Under the pieces are notes generated by a model, which searched no databases, was not told the origin of the DNA, and saw only the letters and a program-made list of their open reading frames with translations. Made by a program: the position numbers and the translations under genes. DNA of 5,534 bases, from assembly GCA_900320925.1 (NCBI GenBank), contig ONUD01000240.1, positions 1 through 5,534 on the forward strand, given 5' to 3'. Shown piece after piece: positions 5,431 through 5,534 of the stretch (within the stretch, counting starts at the first letter, position 1; every line of letters starts with the position of its first letter). Source of the DNA: an uncultured Eubacteriales bacterium (GTDB taxonomy: Bacteria; Bacillota; Clostridia; Oscillospirales; Acutalibacteraceae).

Positions 5431-5534
5431 ATGTTTGACATTGTAATGGAAACTTTCTTGCCGCCACGCTCCCTCCGTCAAAAACCGCTGTCACTTCATT
5501 ACATGAGATATTTTCCCTCTGTTATCAAAGTTAC
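5431..5534 (+). CDS. Possible start of an unrecognised ORF leaving the right edge (weak)
   Basis: The frame stays open from ATG 5431 (after a TGA at 5398-5400) to the window edge, 34 full codons. It begins MFDIVMETFLPPRSLRQKPL; a second ATG is at 5446. GAGGG at 5414-5418 lies 12 bases before the first ATG, which is longer than usual. No family is recognised, and no convincing promoter is seen. The Pro/Arg-rich stretch also resembles a chance translation of an intergenic repeat. An open run of this length is not improbable by chance, so this is a candidate only. Confidence 0.2.
   Translation, partial: MFDIVMETFLPPRSLRQKPLSLHYMRYFPSVIKV

Noticed and set aside
5391..5460. GGAGG-like site and short GTG-started frame on the minus strand (about 28 codons)
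   Set aside because: Too short, spacing to the GTG only about four bases, no family resemblance, and it ends before the pheST promoter.
5435..5463. TTGACA at 5435-5440 as a plus-strand -35 box
   Set aside because: At the 17-base spacing the sequence is TTGCCG, which does not resemble a -10 box.
1..5534. Search for CRISPR arrays, tRNA or rRNA genes, insertion sequences, phage or toxin-antitoxin genes
   Set aside because: No regularly spaced direct repeats, tRNA-like fold, transposase or terminal inverted repeats were seen by eye. The window is explained by one surface gene and a housekeeping operon.

Overview
The window looks like a piece of a Firmicutes (class Clostridia) chromosome, most likely a gut or rumen Ruminococcus-like member of the Oscillospiraceae. 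The evidence is a T-box-controlled pheS-pheT operon, a cysteine-rich PheS variant, and a MalE-type solute-binding protein carried on bacterial Ig-like (BIG2) repeats. The genus is an inference; there is no rRNA or other strict marker here. Base composition looks moderate and even across the coding parts.

Layout. (1) Bases 1-1533, plus strand: the 3' part of a large extracellular gene. It enters from the left edge inside one BIG2 repeat, contains a second complete repeat, and ends in a full MalE-like substrate-binding domain. (2) Bases 1536-1567: a strong hairpin with A and T tracts on its two sides, which can terminate transcription from both directions. (3) Bases 1567-3957, minus strand: pheT, the beta subunit of phenylalanyl-tRNA synthetase. 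(4) Bases 3973-5025, minus strand: pheS, the alpha subunit, 15 bases upstream of pheT in the same operon. (5) Bases 5061-5329, minus strand: promoter, T-box leader with a UUC (Phe) specifier, and its intrinsic terminator. (6) Bases 5330-5534: about 200 bases with no convincing gene, apart from a weak candidate ORF leaving the right edge on the plus strand.

How the parts work together. PheS and PheT form the alpha2-beta2 enzyme that charges tRNA-Phe. The leader reads the charging state of tRNA-Phe: uncharged tRNA pairs with the UUC specifier and, through its 3' end, with the UGGU of the T-box, so the antiterminator forms and pheST is transcribed. The convergent binding-protein gene is functionally unrelated. 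Its likely role is capture of a carbohydrate outside the cell for an ABC importer that is not in this window.

This is mostly a well-understood housekeeping region. I did not find a new defence or mobile system. The points worth a second look are the Ig-repeat/MalE architecture with a retained sugar-site pattern, the six-cysteine cluster in PheS, the probable TTG start of pheS, a short in-frame tandem repeat in pheS, and a palindrome at the predicted pheST transcription start.
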